Assembly: GCF_014635825.1 (NCBI RefSeq)
Contig: NZ_BMDO01000016.1
Location: forward strand, 1 to 64,000
Length of the DNA stretch: 64,000 nucleotides
Direction: 5' to 3'
From: Mucilaginibacter galii
GTDB taxonomy: Bacteria; Bacteroidota; Bacteroidia; Sphingobacteriales; Sphingobacteriaceae
Below, piece by piece: positions 1 through 9,522 of this stretch. Below the pieces are notes generated by a model. It saw only the letters and a program-made list of their open reading frames with translations. It made no database searches and was not told where the DNA came from. Position numbers and translations under genes: made by a program. Within the stretch, counting starts at the first letter, position 1, and each line of letters opens with the position of its first letter.

Positions 1-100
1 ATCAATAACCACTTTTAATAACTAACTTTGAAAACGCTTTTACAGCTCTCGCTGCTATCGTTCGCCAGCTAATCGCCTGGTCACTTTGCCACGGAATTAG

Positions 101-1453
101 GTGGTCAACATCCCCGGAATATCAACCATAGCCGACGGAAAAGGTAAATGGTGGGATGGCTATGATCCTGTTGACCTTTACGGTCCTGTACACTCGAGTA
201 AGGACGATCCGTTACGTTCGTCGTTTGCCAATCAATTTATGTGGCGTGTTGATGATGCCATCACCAAGTACCACCCCGATGTAATCTACTTTGACGAACA
301 CGGGGGAGACTCGCAGGTAGATTTAGGAGTGCACATGGGTTTGGGGTTTTTAGCACCACAGTTAATTGCAAACTATTATAATAAGGCGTTGAAGTGGAAT
401 CATGGTAAAATGGAAACTGTGGTTAATTTAAAAGGTATAGGTGGCCAATACAACAGCTTCCAGAACAGTCTGGATCTATTGCCTTATGTAGAGCATTCCC
501 TGGTAAAAAGTTCGGAAAAGGTAATCGAACGTGAAATTATGGCCTATCCGTTCCAAACAGAGGAGTCAATTTCGGAATGGCATTATCAAACCGGCCAAAA
601 ATACTTAAGTGCAGCAGAAATTGTAAAGATATTGATGGAGAACGTTTGCCGTAATGGGACGTTGCTGCTTAACTTAACACAGCATAACCGGGGTGACCTG
701 GATCCTGAGGTAATACAAACAGCAAACGATATTGGAGCCTGGCTTAAAATTAATGGTGAAGCTATTTATGGGTCGAGGCCTTTTGAAGTCTATGGCGATA
801 CTACGCTTTATTATACCCGCAATAAAGGCAAACTATATGCCACTATCATGAACTGGGACAATAAGCCTGTTTATTTAAAAGCTTTAGCTATTAATGGTGC
901 AACGCTCGGGAAGGTTACGAAAGTTGAATTGCTCACTAACGGCCTGCCCATTGCATTACCGTTTGTACAAAACGAAAATGGGCTAACAATAAATCCCACC
1001 CCACAGGCCAAAGTTCTGATCGGGATCAATAACCCCGTCTTGACATCGCAGTACCGTGTGCTACGCATAACACATAGCAAAACATGGATAAATGATGATG
1101 ATCCGGGCGTTTACGTCGCACAGGGCTGGTTTAGGCATGCCAATTTAAACAGCGGGGATTTTAATAACGATCTAACCGGCAGCAACACCCCTAGCGCTAA
1201 ATGGAGTTTTGCTTTCACCGGGAATCAAATTGCACTCATTGCACCACTACAGCCAAGTGCCGGTAAAATGGAAATTCTAATAGATGGTAAACGGATGAAG
1301 ATTGTTGATCTGTCTACATCGGGGGGCCGGAAAAGCCAGCAAGAGGTTTATCGAAATAATAATTTAGCACCGGGAAAACATGCCATTACTGTTGTAAATC
1401 TTGGTGGCGGCTCGGTTGCAATTGATGCCTTAATTACAACAAGTTTGCATTGA
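101..1453 (+). pseudogene. 5'-truncated GH29 alpha-L-fucosidase remnant
   Basis: The frame encodes the second half of a GH29 alpha-L-fucosidase, an enzyme that releases terminal fucose from plant or host glycans. Visible family landmarks are ADGKGKWWDGYDP near residue 10 and HPDVIYFDEHGGDS near residue 58, where the nucleophile Asp region of GH29 is expected; a C-terminal beta-sandwich-like domain covers about residues 315-450. Roughly the first 200 residues usual for the family, including the start of the catalytic barrel, are absent. The frame is closed by TAG at 98-100, directly before the GTG at 101. In another frame, TTG at 28 opens a signal-peptide-like stretch (LKTLLQLSLLSFAS) that stops at 70-72. 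This fits an internal deletion joining the old 5' end to the 3' half. A separate functional short gene is less likely. The neighbours are xylan-type hydrolases. Confidence 0.65.
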
Positions 1454-1578
1454 CGTTGGAAAGGCACGGCATCTGTTAGTGTGCGGATAATGAATAAAAT
1501 ATACTGAAGGAATTTGAATTGCCTATTGGAAATGAAAATAACTGATGTGAGCTTTTAAGAAGAAGCTTTGAACAATTT

Positions 1579-4500
1579 ATGAATTACAATATGATAAAGA
1601 GAAAAGTGCTATGTTACGGAGTTATCCTTTGGATGATTTGTTTTGTAACCATGGCCGAAGGGCAGACTCAATTGGGCGGGTTGCCACAATACATTACTCA
1701 GAACCCGGTAGGCACATCTTTTCCAATTAAGGTAGGCAGCAAGACAGCTTCCATTGTTGTTGACCCTGATGATTGGAAAGGCGTGATAGGTGCCGCAAAT
1801 GACCTGGGCGATGATGTGCGTAAGGTCACCGGCGTACCATCTATAGTAGTCAAAAGCCAGCAGTTAAGCAAAGGCAACATCGTTGTTGGCACTATAGGTA
1901 AAAGTAAACTCATAGACGGGCTGATCGCGTCAGGGAAAATCAACGTAAGCACCGTTAAGGGTAAATGGGAATCGTTCATCATACAAACCGTGGGCGATAA
2001 CCTGGTGATTGCCGGCAGTGACAAACGTGGAACGATATATGGCATTTATGATGTGTCAGAAAAAATAGGAGTTTCGCCATGGTACTGGTGGGCTGATGCC
2101 CCGGTGAAAAAGAGTAACGCTTTGTACATTAAAGCAGGAAAATACATACAGGCTTCGCCTAAGGTAAAATACAGAGGAATATTTATCAATGACGAGAGCC
2201 CCTCGTTCTCCGGCTGGGCAAAAGCTAATTTTGGAGGCATTAATTCCAAAGCATATGTGCACATGTTCGAATTATTGCTGCGTTTAAAGGCCAATTACCT
2301 TTGGCCGGCCATGTGGGGTAATGCGTTCAATGAGGATGATCCGATGAGCCCGGTACTGGCCGATGAGTATGGTATAGTAATGGGTACTTCTCATCATGAG
2401 CCCATGATGCGCTCTCAAAAAGAGTATACCAAACGTCAGAAAGAGATTGGCGCGTGGGATTATACCACCAATGCCGAAAATTTGAAGAAATTTTGGACTG
2501 AAGGCTTGGAGCGTAATAAATCGTATGACAACCTGATCACCATGGGCATGCGTGGCGATGGTGACGTAGCCATGGGAAAGGGGGATGATAAGGAGAATAT
2601 CCAAACCCTGCGCAACGTGGTGTCCGACCAGCGCGAGATTATCCGCAAAGTGTACGGCAAAGATCCCGCTGAGGTACCACAACTCTGGGCCATATTCACC
2701 GAGGTACAACGTTATTACGATGCGGGGATGAATGTTCCGGATGATGTAACGCTTTTGTTCTGTGACAACAATTGGGGTTATATACGCAGAACAGGCCCTG
2801 CTAAAGAACTGAAACGAAAAGGGGGATTGGGCATGTACTACCATATTGATATGAACGGCGGCCCGTGGAACGACCGCTGGATAAATACCACGACCGTTCC
2901 CAAATTGCGTGAACAGCTTAGCCTGGCCTACAATACAGGAATAGACCGGATATGGATTGTTAATGTGGGCGACTTAAAGCCGAAAGAAGTGCCCATTGAT
3001 TTCATTATGCGTTATGCTTGGGACCCCAATGCCATTTCTGCCGACCAGACCGACGACTATATGCGGAACTGGGCTACAGGTATTTTTGGAAAGGAACATG
3101 CTTCGGAGATTGCGGATATTGTTTCTAAATATTCCAAATATAACCTGATACGCAAACCTGAAGTTCAGGATCCGCGTATCTTCAGTTTCGTAAATTATAA
3201 CGAAGCGGACAAGGTGCTTAAAAAATGGAAGGAACTGACCAATCAGGCCGAGGCCCTCGAAAAAAAGATGCCTAATGATGCCAAAGATGCCTATTATCAG
3301 TTGGTCCTATACCCTGCAAAAGCTTCTGCCGGTGTAGCAGAAATATACCTGGCTGCTGGGCGGAATAACCTGTATGCCAAACAAGGGCGAATAAGCGCCA
3401 ATGATCAAGCCAACCGTGCACGTGAACTATTTGAGCTGGATAAGCAGTTAAGCGAACGTTATAACAAGCTTGTTGACGGAAATAAATGGCAGAATATGAT
3501 GAGTGATGTTCACATAGGATACCGGCAATGGTCTATGCCCAGGGAAAATAGCCTGCCGACTATGACGGAAGTTACTCCGCTTTCCTCACCGGCAATTGGG
3601 GTGGCTGTAGAAGGAAGCACTAACGCTTGGCCAAATGCAGAAGTACAGGCCGAATTGCCTCAGTTTGATGTCTTGGATAAACAGCAGTATTTTATTGATG
3701 TATTTAATCGCGGTACAGGAATGATAGCGTTTACTGCAAAACCCGATAAGCCATGGATTAAAGTCAGCGCATCTGGCGGCCATACTGCTAAAGAGCAGCG
3801 CTTATATGTAACCATCGACTGGAAAGCCGCCCCTGAAGGCAAAAACTCCGGAAACGTTGAAATTTCGCAAGGAGATACAAAAATCTTAGTTGCTGTTAAC
3901 ATGCTCAAAGCAAACGCTCCATTAGCTAAAGTACCTTTCTACGGTGGTTTCTCGGGAGAGTTCTCCATCCCGGCTCATAAATTCAGTGCAAATATAGCTG
4001 GTGCAAATGCTAAATGGAAAGTGTTGCCCAACCTGGGCAGGGCCGAGGCTTGTATGGGCATCAGTCCTGTTACCGCACCAAGTGCTACGCCTGATAACGC
4101 TCCGAGGTTGGAGTACAACGTTTTCCTTGGCAAAGGTGGCAATACTAAAGTTTGTTTAGGCATATTGCCCACGCAAGATATTAATCCATCACGCGGACTT
4201 CGGATTGCTGTTTCGATAGATGGAGGAGAGCCGGTAATAACTGATGCCAGGAAAGGGTATGTAGACACCTTCAACGAGTACACGCCCGCTAACCTCAAAA
4301 ACTCATTAGTATTAAAACCTTTGCCTCCATTGGGGGCTGATTACGCGCTGGTATCTCGCCGCCAACAGCGCCGCAATGAAATTTTTGATAACCTTCGCTG
4401 GCTGGACGTTGACTTGGACGTGAAGCAGCCGGGTATGCATACCCTTAAGGTATTTATGATAGATCCCGAACTGGTGCTGGAGAATATCGTAATTAATCCA

Positions 4501-4587
4501 GATAACGATCATCCAAGTTATTTAGGAGCACCCCCTATCGAGCATCAAACTGCTTCAACTTTAAAATCAAAAATCGTAATAAAATAA
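1579..4587 (+). CDS. GH115 alpha-glucuronidase, secreted
   Basis: Predicted family GH115 enzyme, which removes (4-O-methyl-)glucuronic acid side chains from glucuronoxylan. The 1002-residue length fits the family. A signal peptide ends near residue 28 (...MAEGQ). Conserved GH115 stretches are visible: IFINDE at about 201-206, LWPAMWGN at 241-248, GTSHHEP at about 269-275 and MGMRGDGD at 322-329; the acidic residues in the first and last of these lie in the expected active-site region. The C-terminal third is beta-rich and should be the accessory domain typical of the family. ATG at 1579 has a second in-frame ATG at 1591 that could be the true start. The GH43 gene follows after 15 nt, so the two are probably co-transcribed. 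The SusC/SusD genes of this locus must lie left of the window, if they exist. Confidence 0.92.
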   Translation: MNYNMIKRKVLCYGVILWMICFVTMAEGQTQLGGLPQYITQNPVGTSFPIKVGSKTASIVVDPDDWKGVIGAANDLGDDVRKVTGVPSIVVKSQQLSKGNIVVGTIGKSKLIDGLIASGKINVSTVKGKWESFIIQTVGDNLVIAGSDKRGTIYGIYDVSEKIGVSPWYWWADAPVKKSNALYIKAGKYIQASPKVKYRGIFINDESPSFSGWAKANFGGINSKAYVHMFELLLRLKANYLWPAMWGNAFNEDDPMSPVLADEYGIVMGTSHHEPMMRSQKEYTKRQKEIGAWDYTTNAENLKKFWTEGLERNKSYDNLITMGMRGDGDVAMGKGDDKENIQTLRNVVSDQREIIRKVYGKDPAEVPQLWAIFTEVQRYYDAGMNVPDDVTLLFCDNNWGYIRRTGPAKELKRKGGLGMYYHIDMNGGPWNDRWINTTTVPKLREQLSLAYNTGIDRIWIVNVGDLKPKEVPIDFIMRYAWDPNAISADQTDDYMRNWATGIFGKEHASEIADIVSKYSKYNLIRKPEVQDPRIFSFVNYNEADKVLKKWKELTNQAEALEKKMPNDAKDAYYQLVLYPAKASAGVAEIYLAAGRNNLYAKQGRISANDQANRARELFELDKQLSERYNKLVDGNKWQNMMSDVHIGYRQWSMPRENSLPTMTEVTPLSSPAIGVAVEGSTNAWPNAEVQAELPQFDVLDKQQYFIDVFNRGTGMIAFTAKPDKPWIKVSASGGHTAKEQRLYVTIDWKAAPEGKNSGNVEISQGDTKILVAVNMLKANAPLAKVPFYGGFSGEFSIPAHKFSANIAGANAKWKVLPNLGRAEACMGISPVTAPSATPDNAPRLEYNVFLGKGGNTKVCLGILPTQDINPSRGLRIAVSIDGGEPVITDARKGYVDTFNEYTPANLKNSLVLKPLPPLGADYALVSRRQQRRNEIFDNLRWLDVDLDVKQPGMHTLKVFMIDPELVLENIVINPDNDHPSYLGAPPIEHQTASTLKSKIVIK

Positions 4588-4602
4588 AATAGCAATCTTA
4601 GT

Positions 4603-5778
4603 ATGATTAAAAAAATGCAGTCAACATATATAACAAGACATTGGTTTAAGGCGCTTGTCCTCATCCTGATGGGTCTGAATTTGTCCGAAACGGTCAAAGC
4701 GCAGGAGGTTACTTCCGGTGAACGCCCCGCTTATGTCAAAAGCACAACTTCTAAAGTAAAATCTCCTGGCACCCACGTGTTCAAATACAAGAACCCGATC
4801 ATCCACGACACCACGATCGCCATGCGCGATCATTCTATTTTAAGGGTTGGCAAAAAGTGGTACTGTACCGGGACCTCCTTACCAGTATGGACAGGCCCAA
4901 ATCCGGGCGTGCGTTTACTGGTTTCTGATGATATGCTTCATTGGAAACAGGAGTCATGGCTGATCGACGGGTCTAAGCTGCCTGCCGATTGCCCGTATAA
5001 CGGGAGGTTCTGGGCACCGGAGCTCCATTTTATCAAAGGCAAATATTGGCTCATTGTAAACAGTGGTAAAGTAACACCCCAAGATCCGAAAGGCTTGGCC
5101 ACTCACAGTATTTGGTTATTTAGCGCTGATAAGGTGACCGGACCATATAAACTTGTTAACGGGCCGCTGACACCGCAATATAATAATGACGCTACGTTGT
5201 TTGAGGATACGGACGGACAAGTATATCTCTATTGCAGTGGTAATGGCTTGTTCCAGGCCAAACTCGACTTGGAAAAAGGGAAAATCATCGGTGAGTTGCA
5301 AAGATTTCGCACCGCCCGTGATAGCATTAATCCAAAATGGATGTGGGGTGGTATTGAAGGTCCGTTTGTGTTGAAACGTGAAGGCCTATATTACATGTTC
5401 TTCTCCACCTGGACCAGGGGTTATGAGGTGGGGTTGTTAAAATCAAGATCTCCATTAGGCCCTTGGGAGTTGGCTTTGCCTGAGCCAATTTTCGGTACCC
5501 GGAAGAAAGCTTACAGAGGGGCGATCGCGGACGTTGCCGGCAACTTTACAGACACTAAAGATCCTTATTGTGAAACCGGGCATAATGCGATTTTTGAAGG
5601 GCCTGATGGCAAGCTCTGGAGTTCCTGTCATTACGTTTTCTATAAAGGCCAACCGTTTCCTTCTGTAAATGAAATGGCAGAGCCGAAGCCGCAAATGGGG
5701 ATTGAACCTTTATATTTCAAGAATGGCATCTTCACCATAGGTAAGCCAACATGGACGGAGCAAGCCGTAAAATATTAA
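4603..5778 (+). CDS. GH43 family glycosidase (arabinofuranosidase/xylosidase type)
   Basis: Five-bladed beta-propeller glycosidase of family GH43. The expected catalytic triad is visible: base Asp76 in IAMRDHS, pKa-modulating Asp196 in NDATLFEDTDG, and acid Glu252 in GGIEGPFV. CETGHNAIFEGPDG near the C-terminus supplies the conserved histidine region. The first 34 residues form a signal peptide ending near VKAQ, so the enzyme is exported. Start ATG 4603 lies 15 nt after the GH115 stop. Together with GH115 and the fucosidase remnant it points to decorated xylan or another arabinose-bearing plant polysaccharide. Whether it acts on arabinose or xylose linkages cannot be told from the sequence alone. 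Confidence 0.9.
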   Translation: MIKKMQSTYITRHWFKALVLILMGLNLSETVKAQEVTSGERPAYVKSTTSKVKSPGTHVFKYKNPIIHDTTIAMRDHSILRVGKKWYCTGTSLPVWTGPNPGVRLLVSDDMLHWKQESWLIDGSKLPADCPYNGRFWAPELHFIKGKYWLIVNSGKVTPQDPKGLATHSIWLFSADKVTGPYKLVNGPLTPQYNNDATLFEDTDGQVYLYCSGNGLFQAKLDLEKGKIIGELQRFRTARDSINPKWMWGGIEGPFVLKREGLYYMFFSTWTRGYEVGLLKSRSPLGPWELALPEPIFGTRKKAYRGAIADVAGNFTDTKDPYCETGHNAIFEGPDGKLWSSCHYVFYKGQPFPSVNEMAEPKPQMGIEPLYFKNGIFTIGKPTWTEQAVKY

Positions 5779-5808
5779 TAAATAACTTCGCAGCTTTACT
5801 GATCTACT

Positions 5809-6159
5809 ATGGTCAAATTATTTGTGGTAGGCTTTCCGAGGGATATGAGTGAAATATCGCTTGATCAGCTATTTAGTAAAGAGGCAATGATTAGACGGGT
5901 TACCATTATCCGTGATATCCAAACCGGCATAAGTAAAGGGTATGCTTTTGTGGAAACAGTTGATCAGATTGGTGCTGAACGCGCCATTAGAGCACTTCAT
6001 GGCACAAGGATCGGCGACCGTACAATGAGCGTTCGGATCGCAGAAGAGAAGACTCCGCAGTCCGCCCGCGTGCAAAATGTTATAGAGACTAACCAAATAA
6101 AGTCCGAAACAGAAAAAAAGATTATTGGTAAACGACCTAGAAAAGCTCGCAAATTCTGA
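5809..6159 (+). CDS. RRM-domain RNA-binding protein
   Basis: Small protein (116 residues) made of one RNA recognition motif plus a basic tail. RNP2 is LFVVGF at residues 4-9 and RNP1 is KGYAFVET at 43-50, with the aromatic residues that stack on RNA bases. The last 30 residues are rich in Lys and Arg (GKRPRKARKF). Single-RRM proteins of this size are common in Bacteroidota and cyanobacteria, where some respond to cold; a general role in RNA binding is safe, the target is not known. It lies 30 nt after the GH43 stop but is functionally unrelated to it. Confidence 0.9.
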   Translation: MVKLFVVGFPRDMSEISLDQLFSKEAMIRRVTIIRDIQTGISKGYAFVETVDQIGAERAIRALHGTRIGDRTMSVRIAEEKTPQSARVQNVIETNQIKSETEKKIIGKRPRKARKF

Positions 6160-6370
6160 CCGGTGATTTCATCTGGGAATTTAATAGAATGGTAGTCAAC
6201 TTAATAAAATAATGCGAGTGGCCAAAAACAACCTAAAAGTAAGCTAATAGCTAAGATCGCAATTTTGATGCAGCCGGATATATGCGTCTGACAAGTAAAA
6301 TATCACGGTCTTAAAAGTACAACTAACAAATTGACGAGCACCTTTATTTAAAAAAGATCCTTTTAATTGT

Positions 6371-6399
6371 GGCTCCCCAGACTGAACAGGATTCGAACC
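6371..6399 (-). repeat. tRNA T-arm-like fragment (minus orientation)
   Basis: Read on the minus strand this is GGTTCGAATCC followed by an acceptor-like run ending GGGGAGCC. T-loop bases are canonical, but no D-arm or anticodon arm precedes it. A short palindrome, AAAAGGATCTTTTTT, follows downstream on the minus strand. It resembles the dispersed plus-strand elements described below only in its T-arm-like part, and is the only copy in this orientation. Confidence 0.45.
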
Positions 6400-6867
6400 A
6401 ATTGGTAGGACAACTGAAGATTTTAAATGATTTAAATATGGCATAGATAGGTTAAATTCTTCATCGGTTAAGTTGTAAGTTGAGCGATAAGATTTAAGTT
6501 TCGCAACCTTAAACCCTTAAATCATCTTATTTTAGTTAATTCAACTTAGCGATACAGAAATTAATTTGTAGGTGATTGTTAGTAAATTTTAAGATTTCAG
6601 TACCAGATTAAAAACAAACTTGTCGTCCCAAAATGGGTCACTTCTGTTATTTCACTGTTTCCAAAGTGCGGAAACTTGGCAATATTAAGTATTATTTTGC
6701 ACTGATTTATAAGTTGATTTTTATAAAAAAAATCGTTTTTCTTTCATAGTTTAAACGCACAAGATTGGTTTTTTGCCTGAACCAATAAAGTTATAGAAGA
6801 CGATTTTCTGCACCGGTCATGTATTCGACAGTAGACAAATTATTCAATGTATCGATAAAGCCCTACT

Positions 6868-6900
6868 AAGTCACAATGAATACTATATATATTGTGACTT
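6868..6900. repeat. Perfect 10-bp inverted repeat
   Basis: AAGTCACAAT (6868-6877) and ATTGTGACTT (6891-6900) are exact reverse complements around a 13-nt AT loop. It lies 39 nt beyond the stop codon of the minus-strand operon. Without a clear T-tract on either strand it is an atypical terminator; it could also protect the 3' end of the mRNA or bind a dimeric regulator. Confidence 0.5.
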
Positions 6901-6939
6901 ACAAAGTGCTATCTGACTAATTAATGTTTCATGTTGGAT

Positions 6940-9522
6940 TTACTTATTAACATCCATATTTTCTTTATACCATTCAATTGTGTCAGAGGAAACATAATTA
7001 GTAAGATTAAGACGAAAATAAGACAGTTCTGGATTATAGCCATTAAATATTGGAAAAGATCGTTTAAGAAAATTTTTATCTGTGCCAAATCTGAAAATAG
7101 AAACATCTACGGAAATTCGATCAGTAGTTTTAGTTTGTGAATTAGATAGTTCAACAACCTTTCCTTTTTTATTTTTTACCATCATCCCAGTATACCTATC
7201 TGATTCGATTTGTTTATCTAGAATAAGTAAATAAACTATTAATCGGTTTAATAAGGATGAGTTTAGATTGAATTGATTGGTTCCTGAAGCATGGTAAACA
7301 ACAGTGTCGTCTCTTAAAAACGGTTTTAAATCTGATAAGGCAATTGGAATTTCTTGATCATTCTTAAAATTAGCGTCATACATTTCTCTAAGTGATACAT
7401 TTTCACCCAAATATTGTGAGGCGGCAAATTTTTTATCGACTTCCAGCATTTTCAATCCCAAATTACGAAGTGAATGAAGCCGTGTCAAATCGAAAATAGT
7501 TTTATGATTTATAGGTTCCCCGTCAAATGTATTTTTTAGCTTAGCTCGGATAAGATCTATTAAAGCCCCATCACCACTTCCTCCAACCAAAACACTTGTA
7601 TGTGTTTTAAAGGGCCGCATCAAAACATCTGGTTTCCAATAACTTTGGAAATCTCCACTTTTAAAGATGTTTGTCTCATAACCATATCCAATTGCCATTA
7701 TTAAAAAATCGTAATGTCCTTTAAATTTTTTATTGGCAAATAGATCATATCCTTGCTTTGACTTCTTTATATCATCAATTTTGACGTTTACTTGAAGATC
7801 GATTTTTAGTTTAGAATCATAAAATTGTTGCCTGATTTGATTTAAAACCGAATGAGTGTAATCCGCATTCCATTCTAAAAATGGCAATTCCGCTTGATCT
7901 TTTTCATATATCTCACTCGGCCAATCGTAAATGTATGGATGTATGAATCTATGTGTTGCAGTTTTTTGTAACATCAAAATATCATCATCACTTTCAAATA
8001 AATTGATATTTTTAACACCTAAATAGCTACAGGCGACTGCTGCAGTAACTCCTGAAATTCCTCCTCCGATGATACCTATTTTTTTATCCTGAGTAAGCAC
8101 TTTAAACTCAGATAACGCGCGGATAAGGTTGATGGCACGTGATTGTTGTGCTAAAAAGGTTATACGCTCCTCATTTGTTCCCAGTAGAAAGATACCTGGG
8201 CTTTCCTTAACAGATGATAATAGAATATTTCTTTCAAACTGAAACTGGTCTTTTCTCTGCTCGGACCTAATTAATTTTTCAATGAATAATGAGTTTATTA
8301 CATTTTCGGAAATTAGTTTGAATGCTGTAATCAGCTCTAGCTTTCGTGTTTCGCCAAGGTCCTCATTCAAAGCTATCATACAGTTTAATACTGATGTATG
8401 CTTTTTTAAATTACCGTCCTCATCATAATAGCTTATGGGATGTTTAGGGCTATGCCAAATTGAAAAAACAAAATGTTCTTTTAATTTACCATCTATTTGG
8501 CAGAAATAGTAATAAGGAACTATAATCGGATTGGACTTATGTAAAAAATCCAACGCAGAATTTATAGAGCCATCAAAATTATCACCTATTGAGTCTACAA
8601 AATGTTTAAATACAGCCGAAACGACCTCATTGTTTAAGTCTGTAATATTATTTTTGTAATCAATTATTTCTGTTAACTGTCTTAACGCGTCAGGTGAGTC
8701 TAAATACTTAATAGCGTCAATTTCTTCGGAAAGTTGAGGTTTTACGCGATCAACTTTTGCGCGGATTTTTTGCCAATGAGTGTGAGCATTCGCCGAATGT
8801 GATTTCCAATTACTTGGTATGTCTAATTCTTGTAAAGATGATTCTGGGTCACTTTTTAGGTTAAAATATTTATTCAGGAATGGGAAGGTAAAATAATTCT
8901 CAGTTTTAGTGCAATTTAAGTTTTCAACCGAATCACTCCGTAAGTAATTATAGCAATCCTTAACTTGTAAATCCTTGTTTTCTTTAAAATTTTTATACAG
9001 AAACCAAATTAGTAAACGCCAGATTAAAAAACCATACATCATTGTACCATGGTTATAAACAACGTAATTTGAGCTAGAAGCCAAATCACCTGATGAAGGA
9101 AGTTCTTTAAAAAATTCGGGAACTTTAGTAAAGGTCACAAAATTTTTGTGATCATAAAGACCTTGATTTTTCCTTTGAATTTGAAATATTTTATTTGCGA
9201 GTAAATTATATTCTTCCTCATTGAGGGCACTGAAATTTATGAGACTGCGTGACTTTGAGGTTCTATCTTTTCTGATAGGAATGTTTAGTTTAGGATAATT
9301 TTTAGCATCAGATACTTCATCTTGCAACAATACAACTCTTTTCTCTAATGCATCAGCGATTACTAAAGCTCCTCCGGCAATTTTAAAATAATCATAAAAT
9401 AGCTTTCTGAATCCACCATCTTCCACGAATAAATTTTGGAATTTTTCAGAACTGGCATCACTTATTTCTCGATTTTTTTGAAAAATAGTTTCAAGGATTT
9501 TTAGGTATTCAGAGTGAGCCAT
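6940..9522 (-). CDS. 860-aa protein with FAD/NAD(P)-binding Rossmann domain, unknown function
   Basis: Residues 1 to about 470 match no domain I recognise; they contain hydrophobic segments (for example GFLIWRLLIWFLYKNF near residue 160) but no clear signal peptide. At about 480-490 a dinucleotide-binding fold begins (KIGIIGGGISGVTAA), followed by an acidic strand end (NLFESDDD) as expected for FAD or NAD(P) binding. HRFIHPYIYDWPSE (about 522-535), LPFLEWNAD, and a second strand FLIMAIGYGYE near 605 follow, giving an FAD-dependent oxidoreductase-like layout. The C-terminal 150 residues are unassigned. The start ATG overlaps the stop of the upstream ATPase gene by one base, so translation is coupled to an amino-acid-type ABC importer. 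Codon use is strongly AT-rich compared with flanking genes, which suggests transfer. A redox enzyme acting on the imported compound is the simplest guess; a sensor or conflict function is not excluded. Confidence 0.75.
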   Translation of the reverse strand: MAHSEYLKILETIFQKNREISDASSEKFQNLFVEDGGFRKLFYDYFKIAGGALVIADALEKRVVLLQDEVSDAKNYPKLNIPIRKDRTSKSRSLINFSALNEEEYNLLANKIFQIQRKNQGLYDHKNFVTFTKVPEFFKELPSSGDLASSSNYVVYNHGTMMYGFLIWRLLIWFLYKNFKENKDLQVKDCYNYLRSDSVENLNCTKTENYFTFPFLNKYFNLKSDPESSLQELDIPSNWKSHSANAHTHWQKIRAKVDRVKPQLSEEIDAIKYLDSPDALRQLTEIIDYKNNITDLNNEVVSAVFKHFVDSIGDNFDGSINSALDFLHKSNPIIVPYYYFCQIDGKLKEHFVFSIWHSPKHPISYYDEDGNLKKHTSVLNCMIALNEDLGETRKLELITAFKLISENVINSLFIEKLIRSEQRKDQFQFERNILLSSVKESPGIFLLGTNEERITFLAQQSRAINLIRALSEFKVLTQDKKIGIIGGGISGVTAAVACSYLGVKNINLFESDDDILMLQKTATHRFIHPYIYDWPSEIYEKDQAELPFLEWNADYTHSVLNQIRQQFYDSKLKIDLQVNVKIDDIKKSKQGYDLFANKKFKGHYDFLIMAIGYGYETNIFKSGDFQSYWKPDVLMRPFKTHTSVLVGGSGDGALIDLIRAKLKNTFDGEPINHKTIFDLTRLHSLRNLGLKMLEVDKKFAASQYLGENVSLREMYDANFKNDQEIPIALSDLKPFLRDDTVVYHASGTNQFNLNSSLLNRLIVYLLILDKQIESDRYTGMMVKNKKGKVVELSNSQTKTTDRISVDVSIFRFGTDKNFLKRSFPIFNGYNPELSYFRLNLTNYVSSDTIEWYKENMDVNK

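Larger units (their letters stand above)
6160..6939. other. Gene-free intergenic region
   Basis: About 780 nt of AT-rich sequence without a convincing gene. It holds a tRNA T-arm-like fragment on the minus strand (6371-6399) and a perfect inverted repeat (6868-6900) behind the minus-strand operon. A 66-residue minus-strand frame at 6244-6444 runs through the tRNA-like fragment and shows no protein features. Confidence 0.6.

Noticed and set aside
2284..2844. 186-codon minus-strand frame inside the GH115 gene
   Set aside because: It is antisense to conserved GH115 motifs and has no protein features of its own.
6940..9522. Histidine kinase or anti-phage enzyme identity for the 860-residue protein
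   Set aside because: No H-box, ATP-binding lid, nuclease or NADase motif is visible; only the Rossmann-type dinucleotide site can be supported.
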